Shown here one piece after another: positions 10,993-22,439 of a stretch of 64,000 nt of DNA (within the stretch, counting starts at the first letter, position 1; every line of letters begins with the position of its first letter). Below the pieces are notes generated by a model that ran no database searches, had not been told where the DNA came from, and saw nothing but the letters and a program-made list of their open reading frames with translations. Where the stretch lies: assembly GCA_023634235.1 (NCBI GenBank), contig JAMKCF010000002.1, forward strand, positions 9,009,091 through 9,073,090, in the 5' to 3' direction. The translations under genes were made by a program, and so were the position numbers. The DNA comes from Pisaster brevispinus (taxonomy: Eukaryota; Echinodermata; Asteroidea; Forcipulatida; Asteriidae).

Positions 10993-12924
10993 GGGTGCAC
11001 CACACTAAATGGACAAATATTCATGCGCCAAGCTCATTATCATAATTTGTATACCCACAGAATTTTTTTAATTATAACGTTTTGGGGGTCGTGCAATTAA
11101 TAGAATGTGTAATTATAAGAATCTAGCACAACCTGGGGGTTCTGTGTTTCAACTTTTGGGGAGACTTGATAAATTTAGGCGTTTAAGTTGGCCCTACTTT
11201 ACTAGGCAAGTGGAGAAGTGCTTCACGAAAACTGGCAGCAAGTCGGTTTGGGAAAAAGTTCATTTTCGGGGGTGTTTTTTTCTGGGGTTGCTAGCAAAAA
11301 TTCCAAACGGCTGACCTGCCAAAAATTGAAAAGAATTCTGAAGTTTAGTTGTCCGAAAATATGTCTGATTGGTTTTCAAGAGGCTGAGAGACTTACACGA
11401 TTTTTTGGGTATTTTTTAATATTTATCATTTAGCATTGGTTCCTATAGGAGTTTATTTAGTGTGGTGCGCCCTATAGGGTGCACCACACTAAATGGACAA
11501 ATATTCATGCGCCAAGCTCATTATCATAATTTGTATACCCACAGAATTTTTTTAATTATAACGTTTTGGGGGTCGTGCAATTAATAGAATGTGTAATTAT
11601 AAGAATCTAGCACAACCTGGGGGTTCTGTGTTTCAACTTTTGGGGAGACTTGATAAATTTAGGCGTTTAAGTTGGCCCTACTTTACTAGGCAAGTGGAGA
11701 AGTGCTTCACGAAAACTGGCAGCAAGTCGGTTTGGGAAAAAGTTCATTTTCGGGGGTGTTTTTTTCTGGGGTTGCTAGCAAAAATTCCAAACGGCTGACC
11801 TGCCAAAAATTGAAAAGAATTCTGAAGTTTAGTTGTCCGAAAATATGTCTGATTGGTTTTCAAGAGGCTGAGAGACTTACACGATTTTTTGGGTATTTTT
11901 TAATATTTATCATTTAGCATTGGTTCCTATAGGAGTTTATTTAGTGTGGTGCGCCCTATAGGGTGCACCACACTAAATGGACAAATATTCATGCGCCAAG
12001 CTCATTATCATAATTTGTATACCCACAGAATTTTTTTAATTATAACGTTTTGGGGGTCGTGCAATTAATAGAATGTGTAATTATAAGAATCTAGCACAAC
12101 CTGGGGGTTCTGTGTTTCAACTTTTGGGGAGACTTGATAAATTTAGGCGTTTAAGTTGGCCCTACTTTACTAGGCAAGTGGAGAAGTGCTTCACGAAAAC
12201 TGGCAGCAAGTCGGTTTGGGAAAAAGTTCATTTTCGGGGGTGTTTTTTTCTGGGGTTGCTAGCAAAAATTCCAAACGGCTGACCTGCCAAAAATTGAAAA
12301 GAATTCTGAAGTTTAGTTGTCCGAAAATATGTCTGATTGGTTTTCAAGAGGCTGAGAGACTTACACGATTTTTTGGGTATTTTTTAATATTTATCATTTA
12401 GCATTGGTTCCTATAGGAGTTTATTTAGTGTGGTGCGCCCTATAGGGTGCACCACACTAAATGGACAAATATTCATGCGCCAAGCTCATTATCATAATTT
12501 GTATACCCACAGAATTTTTTTAATTATAACGTTTTGGGGGTCGTGCAATTAATAGAATGTGTAATTATAAGAATCTAGCACAACCTGGGGGTTCTGTGTT
12601 TCAACTTTTGGGGAGACTTGATAAATTTAGGCGTTTAAGTTGGCCCTACTTTACTAGGCAAATGGAGAAGTGCTTCACGAAAACTGGCAGCAAGTCGGTT
12701 TGGGAAAAAGTTCATTTTCGGGGGTGTTTTTTTCTGGGGTTGCTAGCAAAAATTCCAAACGGCTGACCTGCCAAAAATTGAAAAGAATTCTGAAGTTTAG
12801 TTGTCCGAAAATATGTCTGATTGGTTTTCAAGAGGCTGAGAGACTTACACGATTTTTTGAGTATTTTTAAATATTTATCATTTAGCATTGGTTCCTATAG
12901 GAGTTTATTTAGTGTGGTGCGCCC
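10993..12924 (+). repeat. four tandem 484-bp units (amplified MULE terminal repeat)
   Basis: Units start at 10993, 11477, 11961 and 12445, a strict 484-bp period. Each begins GGGTGCACCACACTAAAT and ends ATTTAGTGTGGTGCGCCC, so every unit has its own inverted ends; junctions read CTATAG. Units 1-3 appear identical over long stretches. Unit 4 differs (AGGCAAATGG; GAGTATTTTTAAATATTT) and shares the second change with the inverted unit at 16010. The short open frames inside (69 and 71 codons, repeated per unit) are by-products. Confidence 0.9.
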
Positions 12925-13275
12925 ATAGGGGGCGTGTTGAAAAAGGCCAAACCATTATGATTGTTTCTGGTTGATAGGGACAAGTGAACTCTGTCCAGAA
13001 ACAGATGGCTATCATCTTAGACGATTCCCCTGGGATGGGGGCCTTTTCACAGGTCCTACTGTCCAATAGGGAGCATTGGCAATGGTTTTATCTTAATAAA
13101 TTTTTGTGAAATGTATTTAAAAAAAAATAATAATAATAATAAATGGTTTGGCATATCGGCCGAAATTTGTGCGTTCAGCGTAGTGTCGGCCCCCAATACG
13201 CTAGCTTGTGCATCGGGAGAATTCTAAAAGTATTTTTGCTTCATATCACAATTAATGTGAGATCACTGATGATGG
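12925..13275. other. transposon 5' spacer
   Basis: Noncoding stretch between the left terminal repeat and the transposase. It includes an AATAAT-rich run (13121-13140). No feature beyond a probable 5' leader of the transposase. Confidence 0.3.
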
Positions 13276-15313
13276 ATGCCATTCTGTAACAACTCCATTG
13301 CCATAAAAATGGGTAGAACTAGACGCGGCATTTTCAAGATGCGAAAAACTTGGTTCAAGCCGAAAAATCAATTTAATTCGCTACAAGACACAGGCAGTGA
13401 AACTCAAAGTATACCTACACCACGGTATGTCAGGCCAACCCATCAACAGTTGAGTTTAGCCACCCAAAAAACGGAGCGAGGAGATTTCTGCCACACTCCA
13501 GCACAGATGGAACAAGACAACCGCAGAAATGTGATGCTCCTTCGCCCAAAAGTTGTAGAAATGGCTCCAGTTGACAAGATCCAGCTCAAGGGAGTGATCC
13601 CAATAGCCAACAAATGTGGCCAGCCACTGCCCAAGAATGGAACTGATCAACAAGGAGGAGGTTATCGTTTTGTAGACATTAACTCAGCTCTGGAGCTGGG
13701 TGCACAAGCTGTACTTGATCATCAACAAGGACATCCTGAGTGTGATGGTCAACCCAAACTACTGGCCGAGGCAGAAGAGCGTAGAGGTTTAGCCGTCTCA
13801 GAGGTAATGTCCTGCAAAAAGTGTGGTTTTAAAACACAAAAGACAAAACTGTACAGTGAGATAGCTAACGAGGGTAGGAAGCGGGGACGGCGCACTGCAA
13901 CCCCAAACATGTCTTTCCAAGTTGGCCTGCAGAACACTGGCATTGCAACCGCAGGTGCGAGGAGGCTCTTGACATCAATGGACACAGCTGTACCATCCAC
14001 TAGTGGGCTGCAAAAACTTTCAAACAAATGTGGTGAAATTATCAAAAATGAAAATATCAGAGACATGGCAGACAAGAGGAAACTAGTGAAAGACATCCGT
14101 GAGCTCCAAGGCTTTGAACGAGAAAGTCCTATTGCAGTTGAAATGGACAGGCAGTATAACAATCCCCTGCGCAACTGTAGGAAAAAAAAACCCGTTTGTC
14201 CCTGCAACACAGACAAGAGACACCGTGTGCGAGAACGCAACTACTTCAAAGTTTGTTATAATGTACTATCAAGAGAACAAGCTTTGTAAAAGTGGTGAAA
14301 TGTCACCATCATCATTCGGTCAACAATGCACATCCACTAAGCACGGCCACAAGTGCACAGCTACACGTCCAGCACATTTTAATATGGGAGACGAGAGAGA
14401 AGGGGGTGTTCAATGTGCAACTAAACTTTTGGAGTGTACGGAACCAGTGCTTGCAGATAGAATAACAACAGACGCTGATGGCTGTCTAGCAAAAGGAATG
14501 AATTATTTCATGAGAAGAAAAACTGGAAAGGAAATGGAAAGTCTGCTGGACCCATCCCACTTGAACTGCTCACTTTGTGCGGCAGTCAGCCAAGCAAACT
14601 TTAGCAGTGACATGTTTCCTGGGAACAGTGCAAAAGAGCGCAACAGAGTACAGGACCGGTTTGCTGATGACGTGAGTCACAGAGCACAGGCTGAGGCACA
14701 CCATATTTCCATTAAATGCGGAAATGACACAGCAAGCATGAAAAGACTTGCTGCAAAGGCGATTGATGCAATTCCGAACTGCTACATTGGAGACCATGTG
14801 AAATGGAAACAAAATTCTTATGTTTGCCACGGTAAATACAAGTACCCATACCTCTCTCGCTATGTCCGCGGCAGATTTATTTTAACATCTAAGGATGAGG
14901 AAATCTTAAAAACTATTTTGGAAAAGCGCATAGGAGACGAGGCGATAGAGAGAACCAAGTACAGAACGAGTTCCCAGAAGTCTGAATCCATGAACCATGC
15001 CTACGCTATGACAAATCCAAAAGGAACACTAACCTTTTCAAGGAACGGAGCTTCAAGAGATCACAGCGCCATCCATCTTGTGAACAACCAACATACAAAC
15101 TCTATTATCAAAAAGTGTGAAGCAACTGGCTGCCCCATTACCGCTGGATCACCCGCTGCAAAAGCCCTTGCTGCGATGGAAAAAAAGCAACAATATCACA
15201 AAAACGTGTTATGGGAAAGATCTACAAAAAGCGACGAGCACAGTGTCGAGCTGAACGATATCACACTTACTATGCTAAAAGAAATTTGTATCAACTTGGC
15301 CAACTTTGTATAA
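13276..15313 (+). CDS. Mutator-like transposase, frameshifted
   Basis: Two overlapping frames (13276-14289 and 14099-15313) together make a protein of about 670 residues of the Mutator-like transposase family common in cnidarians and echinoderms. The first frame has a Cys pair (CKKCGF, a probable zinc ribbon), then GLQNTGIATAGARRLLTSMD and ELQGFERESPIAVEMDRQYN; the Asp of VEMD is a candidate first catalytic Asp. The second frame gives NKLCKSGE, TTDADGCLAKG (second Asp), MFPGNSAKERNRVQDRFADD, SGDH-like IGDHVKWKQNSYVCHG, and SQKSESMNHAYAMTNPK. The frames meet between about 14157 and 14180, just before an A9 run, so one indel (mutation or sequencing error) separates them. The start at 13276 is simply the first ATG; the Met at 13309 (MGRTRRGIF) is equally plausible. 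Confidence 0.75.
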
Positions 15314-16009
15314 CTTTGAGGGGCTAAAGATTCACAAGGAGCACAATTACAGCAGAATGTTCTCAACATGGAGAGACCGATAGAGTGTAACTGTAATTGA
15401 ATTACTTGACTTTTCCGAAAACTTGACATTCGTAATGCAATATTTACCACCTCCCCCACTCCTCTGATTTTCAGGTGTTCACATGTTGATGGATTTTCTC
15501 TACTTTTTCTTCCTGATTGAGGAAGCAACAAGCCACTGTTGCCCCATTATTTTCTTGAAAGTGACTTACCATCACAGTCTCATCAATCATAAAGTCATAT
15601 ACTAGTCATACACTACAGTCGTACCGTCGTAGTTTTTACACACTGTACTGTAGTACTAGTAGTAGTAGTAGTGTACTGTAGGTGGATCCGTAGGTAGCCT
15701 ACAACTGTACAACAAGTACCCAAAAAATTACAAGTACAAACAAAAAAAGCAAACCACTCTTTGAAACCGTTGAATAAATTCTGTTAAAAAATGTAATGTG
15801 ACAATGATATTGCTATACTTACTGTTGGCAGCCAGAGGAGTGATGTTTTCAATAACAATAAAAAAACGGCAATAACTGACGAAATATGTCTCAAACGACT
15901 CATTTCTGTCCTCGTTTCAAGCCACCCTGCATAATTGTAAACAAACGGCAGACATGTTTTTAAATCCCCACCAAAGAGGCTGCAAGGGCGCCACCATGTT
16001 GGATATATA

Positions 16010-16489
16010 GGGCGCACCACACTAAATAAACTCCTATAGGAACCAATGCTAAATGATAAATATTTAAAAATACTCAAAAAATCGTGTAAGTCTCTCAGCC
16101 TCTTGAAAACCAATCAGACATATTTTCGGACAACTAAACTTCAGAATTCTTTTCAATTTTTGGCAGGTCAGCCGTTTGGAATTTTTGCTAGCAACCCCAG
16201 AAAAAAACACCCCCGAAAATGAACTTTTTCCCAAACCGACTTGCTGCCAGTTTTCGTGAAGCACTTCTCCACTTGCCTAGTAAAGTAGGGCCAACTTAAA
16301 CGCCTAAATTTATCAAGTCTCCCCAAAAGTTGAAACACAGAACCCCCAGGTTGTGCTAGATTCTTATAATTACACATTCTATTAATTGCACGACCCCCAA
16401 AACGTTATAATTAAAAAAATTCTGTGGGTATACAAATTATGATAATGAGCTTGGCGCATGAATATTTGTCCATTTAGTGTGGTGCACCC
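16010..16489 (-). repeat. right terminal inverted repeat of the Mutator-like element
   Basis: Reverse-complement copy of the 484-bp unit, nearly identical to unit 4 (12445-12924). It shares that unit's GAGTATTTTTAAATATTT variant but has the AGGCAAGTGG form of units 1-3. Confidence 0.85.
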
Positions 16490-16495
16490 ATATAG

Positions 16496-17566
16496 GGGTG
16501 CACCCACAGACATATAATACCTATAGACCGACAGCTCCTATGGAAATCAACGTCTGGATACCGTAATTTTGAAAGCACCCGACCATACCCAAACTATGGG
16601 CAAAATCCACGAAAACGCCGAGCGAAAACACGTGTAAAGCAATGGGCGAGCGGGTGGATGATGATAGAAAATTTGTGTTTTAAGGGTGAAAAAATCACCA
16701 ACAGACTTGGAAACAATGTTTAATCAACAACTAGATACCTTTTCTCACGTTAGTTGTTTGCCGTTTCTCCTCTTTTTACTGAACTTTCTCCAAATCGATA
16801 AAAGAAGATGGAATTATTCTTCGTATCAACAAAAATTCGTTCGTCAAACACTTTCCGGCCAAAGTGCGCGTCGGTGCGTGTTTTGCGCGGGCGCTGATGA
16901 CGCGTACCGCCTATAGATTTACGTGCTACTGACATACGCGATTGTTTGGTGTGCATTCCACGCGAGCGTACGCAAAACGTGCCGTAGGCATGCATGCAAG
17001 GCGGGCCGGAGTGTGCACAATGATGTGTTATAGAGCGAGTCCAGAGATTATTTCCCGAAAGTTAAGTTATAGAAACGATGTTTTATACGGTTAAGCCTCA
17101 ACGCCCAACATTGTGAACGGCTGTATGGAATGTTCATGAAGTGTGGTTTCTTACATTTCAAGGTAAAAACTAGATTTTTCACAATGAAAACGACACAAAC
17201 GTGAAGAAAGTAGCAGTCTTGTAGGCCTTGGCCTACAGGCTATGTATAACTATTTTGTTCACAAATTTTTCCGATTTCCTCCCCCAAAATGAGCAAAAGT
17301 CAATCGAACAACTTTTTGACGACTCCGGTTTATTAGAGGAATTTCCTTAAATTCCACCACTTAATTTACAATCCATCATCTGGTCAAGTTCTCCTGAAAA
17401 TTCAGAAAAAGTCCATGAAAACGGGACCCCTGCCTCGCAGCTATGCCTAAACGTGTACAAAAAGTGTTGACGCGTCTTCACTTCCGCCCATAGTTTGAGA
17501 AAGTCCAAAATTTCAGTTTAGCGCCCCCTGCTGTCGGTCTATAGGTATATGTCTGTGGGTGCACCC
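16496..17566. mobile_element. 1.07-kb non-autonomous DNA element with ~39-bp TIRs
   Basis: Left end GGGTGCACCCACAGACATAT continues to CCTATAGACCGACAGC; the right end is its reverse complement (17528-17566) with a 3-nt indel. No transposase frame is seen inside. The terminal GGGTGCACC is shared with the neighbouring Mutator-like repeats, so both families may use the same transposase (inference). The right end lies in a perfect 22-bp palindrome (17551-17572). Confidence 0.7.
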
Positions 17567-17573
17567 ACAGACA

Positions 17574-17745
17574 AACCCTAGCCCTCAGCCCATACGCTAG
17601 GTATCAGCCCAAACCCTAGCCCCAAACCTAAACCCTACCCCCGACCGAAACCCTAGCCATCGGTACTAACCCTAGCCCCAGCCCCACCCCCACCCCCACC
17701 CCAAACCCTAGCCATCAGGCCAAACCCTGACCCTAGCTTACAGTC
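17574..17745 (+). repeat. degenerate telomere-like AACCCTAGCC repeats
   Basis: AAACCCTAGCC and variants (ATCAGCCCAAACCCTAGCC, CCATCGGTACTAACCCTAG) recur about ten times over 170 bp, with a CCCCAC run in the middle. The core resembles the CCCTAA strand of the common animal telomere repeat. Irregular spacing points to an old interstitial tract or a minisatellite. Confidence 0.6.
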
Positions 17746-18360
17746 TAAACTTTAGTCCAAATGCTCCCATTCACCACAACAACCGTTAAGTGTCTGGAAT
17801 GGCATTTTGCAACGTGCCCCGCCCACGCCCCGCACACCCCTTCACCCTTTCCCCTTAACAGCTAGGTAAAATAAAGATTGGAAGGATAGTTAAATGTAGT
17901 AAAATGGCCTATGTAATCTGTATGTTGGTGTAGAGTTCACTCAATATTAATACATGGTTAGAAAAGTTGAAGGGAAAGCAATATCTGCCCCCTCAAGCCC
18001 TCCTCTTCCGGCCCCTTTTCCTTCTTACAGCTTCTCCACACCAACCCCCTCTTGTGGACTATTTAAATAATTTGTAAGGTTTTTTTTAGAATTCTATTTA
18101 AAAATAGGAAAATGTAAATAGCTTTTTGAGGGGGGATTTGGATATAACTTCTGACATGTCCTTAGAATGTACCGGTGTGTCGTGCAGTTTTTTCCTCCAC
18201 ATTGCTTATAGAGTACATGTAAATGCTCCAACATGTTTGACCTTGTTGTAGACGATCGCAAACACATTTTCAATAGAAAAAAAATCAGAAATCAAATCAG
18301 TGACTTATTCTTAACATTTTAAGCCTAATTTGTTGACCGTAAAGAATAAATGACTGCCCG

Positions 18361-18850
18361 TATAGGGTGCACCACACTAAAAAGGCCATCATTCATGCGC
18401 CAAGCTAATTATCATAATGTGTATACCCACATAATCTTTTTAGTTAAGGGGTTTTGGGGGTCATGCAATTAATAGAATGCGTAATGGTAGGAATCTGTCA
18501 CAACCTGGGGGGGTTGTTTGTTTCAATTTTGGGTGAGATTTGATAAATTTAGGTTTTAAAGTTGGTCCTATTTGGCTTGTGAATTGGAGGAGTGCCTGAC
18601 GAAAACTGGCAGCGAGTCGGTTTGGGAAAAAACACAGTTTCGGAGGTGTTTTTTTTAGGGTAATTAGAAAAAACTCCAAAACGGCTGACCTACCAAAAAT
18701 TGAAAAGAAATCTGAAGTTTAGTTGTCTGAAAATAAATCTGAATGGTTTTTAAAAGGCTGAGAAACTTTAAATATTTTTTTAGTTTTTTTTTTATATTTA
18801 GCATTTAACGTTGGTTGCTATGGGAGTTTATTTAGTGTGGTCCACCCATA
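18361..18850 (+). mobile_element. solo Mutator-like repeat element with target duplication
   Basis: A diverged copy of the 484-bp unit, starting TATAGGGTGCACCACACTAAA and ending GTGTGGTCCACCCATA. It is flanked by GACTGCCCG (18352-18360) and GACTGCCGA (18851-18859), close to the 9-bp duplication usual for Mutator-like elements. This sets the true ends at TATA, a few bases outside GGGTGCACC. Confidence 0.65.
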
Positions 18851-18878
18851 GACTGCCGATTGCATAGCCGAACTCTTT

Positions 18879-19566
18879 TTAAAGGGGAACACCGGCTTCG
18901 TTGGGCTATTTGGGCTTCACAATAGGCTAACATATGACTCCAAAGGTCTTCCAGGAATGGAGAAGAACGGTTCCTAAAAGAAACCATCAAATTTTTCCAT
19001 TTTCGAGCATTTTCAAAAAACGAAGGTCACGTGATTTATCCGAACCAAAAAAGTGGTTCGGATAAATCACGTGATCTTCGGAGTTAGTTTTACTTCCAGC
19101 CGTATAAAAGTAAATTACTGAACCAAATTTAAATCTGTTTTTTAAACAATTATTCATGAGTATTTGACAAAAAAGACTATGTATTCAGATTATTGATACA
19201 ATTTGTAAATAATGATGAAAAATCGAACGTAAGATTCGCATTAAGAGAGTCCGTGCAACCGAAGCGTGTTTTTCGGCGCACCAGCGTGGGAGCTAGCGGA
19301 ACGTAAACCTTGGGGCATATCCCGTACAGCCGGTGCCGTGTCTCGTAGGGGCCAGAGAGACAAACCCCGGGGCATGAATGAACTCCCCAGCTTGCCGGTC
19401 TAGCCGTGAGCTTGGGAGCTTGTCGGAGGGGTAGGGAGCCAGACCAACAATTACGTTTTTTTACGAGGGTTTTAGTCTGTACCCCACCCTAATATTGCAA
19501 CGTGTTGCCTGCGCTACACACGCGGGACGACGACGGGGAATGTTTATCCCATACAGCTGGTCTACT

Positions 19567-19631
<65 letters not shown>

Positions 19632-20317
19632 TTTTTATTTTTTATTATTATTTTTTTTTAATTGCTGCTTTTGCTGGCTTTCCATTTGGATTTATCGTGT
19701 TTTTTTTTTAACTTTGTACTTTTCGTTGGTTGGACCACCTTCTGGGTGTTTTTCCTTGCGATGTTTTTTGTACCGATCCTTGGATGTCGAAGAAACGTTC
19801 TCCGTTGCAAGTAAGTTCGTCCAGTTCGTCGTACACAGAATACAGGTTGGGGTGCGTTTTCGCGGTCGTAACCAATAACTGTTTCAAGGGCAAGTTCAAC
19901 CGAAACAGTTATTGTTACGACCGCGATCGGACTTCGATTAGGACTGACCATAGAGCAAGGAACCTTGCTCTATGGACTGACGTCCGTTTGTGTCTGTCTT
20001 TTATTTACATGTGAATTTGTTCTTGATGGGTATGAAGTCTGGATCCTCATGCCTCGCCATTGTTATTATAATTAATACATAAACAGAGCACCAGTCTACT
20101 TATAACATTGCGCAACATTGTCACGTAAACTTGACAGTTGCAACGGCTGGAAAAGCGTATATAAGCTGACCTTTGACCGCGTTTTGTTTTGTTTTCACAT
20201 TTTTCGTTAATTACGTGACATTTAGATGATTTTTTTTTACAACAACCATTTAAAACTTATTGTCTGTCATTCCACATCACTAAATTAGGTAAACAGTAAG
20301 CCGGTGTGTCCCTTTAA
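18879..20317. mobile_element. 1.44-kb TTAA-flanked element with ACACCGGCTT inverted ends
   Basis: The left end TTAAAGGGGAACACCGGCTT and right end AAGCCGGTGTGTCCCTTTAA are inverted over about 20 bp, and both start at TTAA, the target of piggyBac- and Kolobok-type elements. Inside are near-perfect hairpins at 19021-19080 (27-bp arms, TCACGTGATTTATCCGAACC), 19861-19924 and 19948-19975, and an ATA microsatellite. No transposase frame is visible. Confidence 0.6.
19568..19630 (+). repeat. (ATA)n microsatellite
   Basis: About 20 uninterrupted TAA/ATA units. They encode the poly-Ile run of the open frame 19495-19878, which is therefore not a gene. Confidence 0.95.
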
Positions 20318-20329
20318 AAGACTGTGTTT

Positions 20330-20934
20330 ACATTGAAATGGGGCTGATTACCTACGCCAGAGACTTCTTAGTCTAGTTTGCAAAGACCACAGTATTGGTA
20401 AACCCATTAAACCAGTCATTTGGGACAAACTTTGCAAACTGAACATTGCAAGACGCACTAAACGTGGATGTAGATCAGACCAACACAAACAGCGCAAGAT
20501 ATTGTGTAGAGTCACTTCACGGGACTCAGGTTGCTGTGCCAAATTCAACCGACTGCGCAGTGTGTGCTTACTGCTACTCTAACCTTGTTCCTGTGAAGCG
20601 GACATTTACTCTAGCTCAAATCAATGTGATCAGTGACAAAATCACTACCGTGAGATTACCCTCAGTTTTCATGTGCAATCCTTGTTCTCTAAACAATAAA
20701 TTACTTGTGTTTAGATCGCTCATATTGACACTTAGGGTTGATGTGGCCATGGTTTCAGAAACATGGTCCTCCCACTGCTACAAGATGGTCACCTTCAAAT
20801 TCAGGGATACTCTGATGTTCACTCAAAGCAGAACTGACAACAGGGGAGGAGGTGTAGCCTTGTACACCAACAATGAATTCAACGCTCAACCTATCAACAA
20901 TATAAACATACCAGCAGAGCTAGAAATTACGTAA
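20330..20934 (+). mobile_element. L2/CR1-like LINE fragment, endonuclease N-terminus
   Basis: In the upstream frame WDKLCKLNIARRTKRGCRS matches the leader before the AP-endonuclease of L2/CR1-type LINEs. After a frameshift, FMCNPCSLNNKLLVFRSL, VDVAMVSETWSSHCYK and NRGGGVALYTNNEF follow the order of endonuclease motifs (N, ETW, GGGVA). It ends abruptly at about 20934 with no reverse transcriptase. Confidence 0.7.
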
Positions 20935-21800
20935 GTTCATTGCACTCTCAGCTCAGTGATACTTGTAGTCTAGTCAATCTGTGGTTTGACCTAGACAAAA
21001 TTGCAACAGAAGTTATTTCTTTGCAAAAGTCTCTTGAAACCCCCCAAAACAACATATCAAAAAAGTAGAAAAAAGGAAGTAGGGAAAATATGCATCATTT
21101 GCATAAACTAAAAATAGCCATTTTTGCCTCTATTTTCACAAATATATGTACGCATACGCCCTGATAGAAGTATAATTTATATCAGTGTCTTATCATGTTT
21201 GCATGCAAGTGTCTCTTGAAACCCTCCCGAACAACTTATAAAAAAAAGAATGGCCGCTTTTGCCTCTATTTTAACTAACATACGTACGCCCACGCCCCAT
21301 CATAACATCATTTTTGCATGGATCTGATCACTGCATATTTTCCAAATACATTTGAAAGGAAAAATTTAAGGCTGGCTGTCATGCAAGACGGCTACCATTT
21401 CCCGACAAAGTCGAACCATTGCTTGTTAAAGATAATAATTTATTTCAAAAGGAGTAACGTTTGAATAGAAGCCTACTTTTGGTATAAAAAGAATGTTCCC
21501 AACATAACATTTTGCATGGCTATTCACAAAAACTGAATATGCCTGCAAATAAAGCAGCCAAGTTTCAATTGCAAGATTGCCGTTACTTTCAAAGATGGCC
21601 GCCTGTTTCCTGCTAACATCTACCATTCAGTGTAGTATTTTGCATGGCTGTTGACTGGATATGTTTGCAAATAAATCAACCAATTAGAAATTGTACGGTG
21701 ATTGACGTTTTCCAGCCTAAATTTTGGACTCTGAATGGTAACCTGTGCATTGATGTGTATGCTTGAGGTCTAGATGAGAATCAAATAGATATAGGAGACC
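20935..21800. repeat. intergenic DNA with two local tandem duplications
   Basis: CTCTTGAAACCC followed by a similar 180-bp block occurs at 21031 and 21213. TTTTGCATGGCT followed by GCAAATAAA occurs near 21510 and 21640. No gene is recognised. Confidence 0.5.
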
Positions 21801-21829
21801 CAGTAGTCAGGAAGAGTGACAGCCAAATG

Positions 21830-22391
21830 TCACTGATGTGGAAGCCGATGTCTTAAGGAACATTGTCGGCTTGTAGATCTTGATGGCCTCTCTGATCCGG
21901 CTGGGGTGTCATGCCTGAATAGAAGCGATGAGTTTAAAGCATTCGGTCTACTCTGAAGCACTCGGTGGTTGGTGATGTTCATCGAGTGTTTGACCATAGC
22001 TGACGTCTCGAAATTTCTCCTCCCTCCTTGTGCTCGATGTTCCTTGAGCCTAGTAGAAAGGTTACGTCTGGTTTCCCCGACGTCAAACTTGCCGCAGTCA
22101 CAGGGAATGCAATAATCTGCTGCACGAGTGGATGGATCTTGCTTGTCCTTGTGAGATGGAGAGAGCTGTGTAGTTTCGTGGGAGCTTTTAGACCTTGGTC
22201 CCTGCTTGCCGAAAAATACGCTGGAAACGGTGGGAGGGGAGACCAAAGTAAACCGTCCGCCCTCCATCAATGACGAGGCCATTTAATGTCTCCCACAGGT
22301 TCCAGTCAAACAGGAACTCGTGAAAGTCAGGATGCCTTGTCTCCATCCAAAAGCTGGTGAACATTTTCCAATCCATGTAGGAGCCATTCAA
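21830..22391 (-). mobile_element. Penelope-like element fragment, GIY-YIG endonuclease domain
   Basis: On the minus strand the frame 22282-21830 contains KDKQDPSTRAADYCIPC, CGKFDVGETRRNLSTRLKEH and SAMVKHSMNITNHRV. This is the GIY-YIG endonuclease that closes Penelope-type retroelement proteins; the usual Y-I-GE is changed to F-DVGE, so catalysis is doubtful. The RT portion is absent. The C-terminus ends near 21830. Confidence 0.7.
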
Positions 22392-22439
22392 GTGTCATAC
22401 TTTGGGACTTCAAAGATGCCTCCATTGTATACATTCATA

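Larger units (their letters stand above)
12445..16489 (+). mobile_element. Mutator-like DNA transposon with ~480-bp terminal inverted repeats
   Basis: Unit 4 of the array (12445-12924) and its inverted copy (16010-16489) flank a Mutator-like transposase gene (13276-15313). Long terminal inverted repeats are typical of Mutator-like elements (established knowledge). The element is bounded on the left by three extra tandem repeats. A clean target duplication cannot be read at this nested site, but the related solo copy at 18361-18850 has a near-9-bp one. Confidence 0.7.

Noticed and set aside
11105..12870. Repeated 69- and 71-codon open frames at 484-bp spacing
   Set aside because: They are by-products of the tandem repeat. 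They recur in the inverted unit too, show no domain, and the related solo copies are full of stops.
13749..14240. 163-codon minus-strand open frame
   Set aside because: Antisense to the Mutator-like transposase, whose motifs are recognisable on the plus strand.
19495..19878. Open frame of 127 codons with a hydrophobic stretch
   Set aside because: The poly-Ile/Phe run is the ATA microsatellite plus poly-T.
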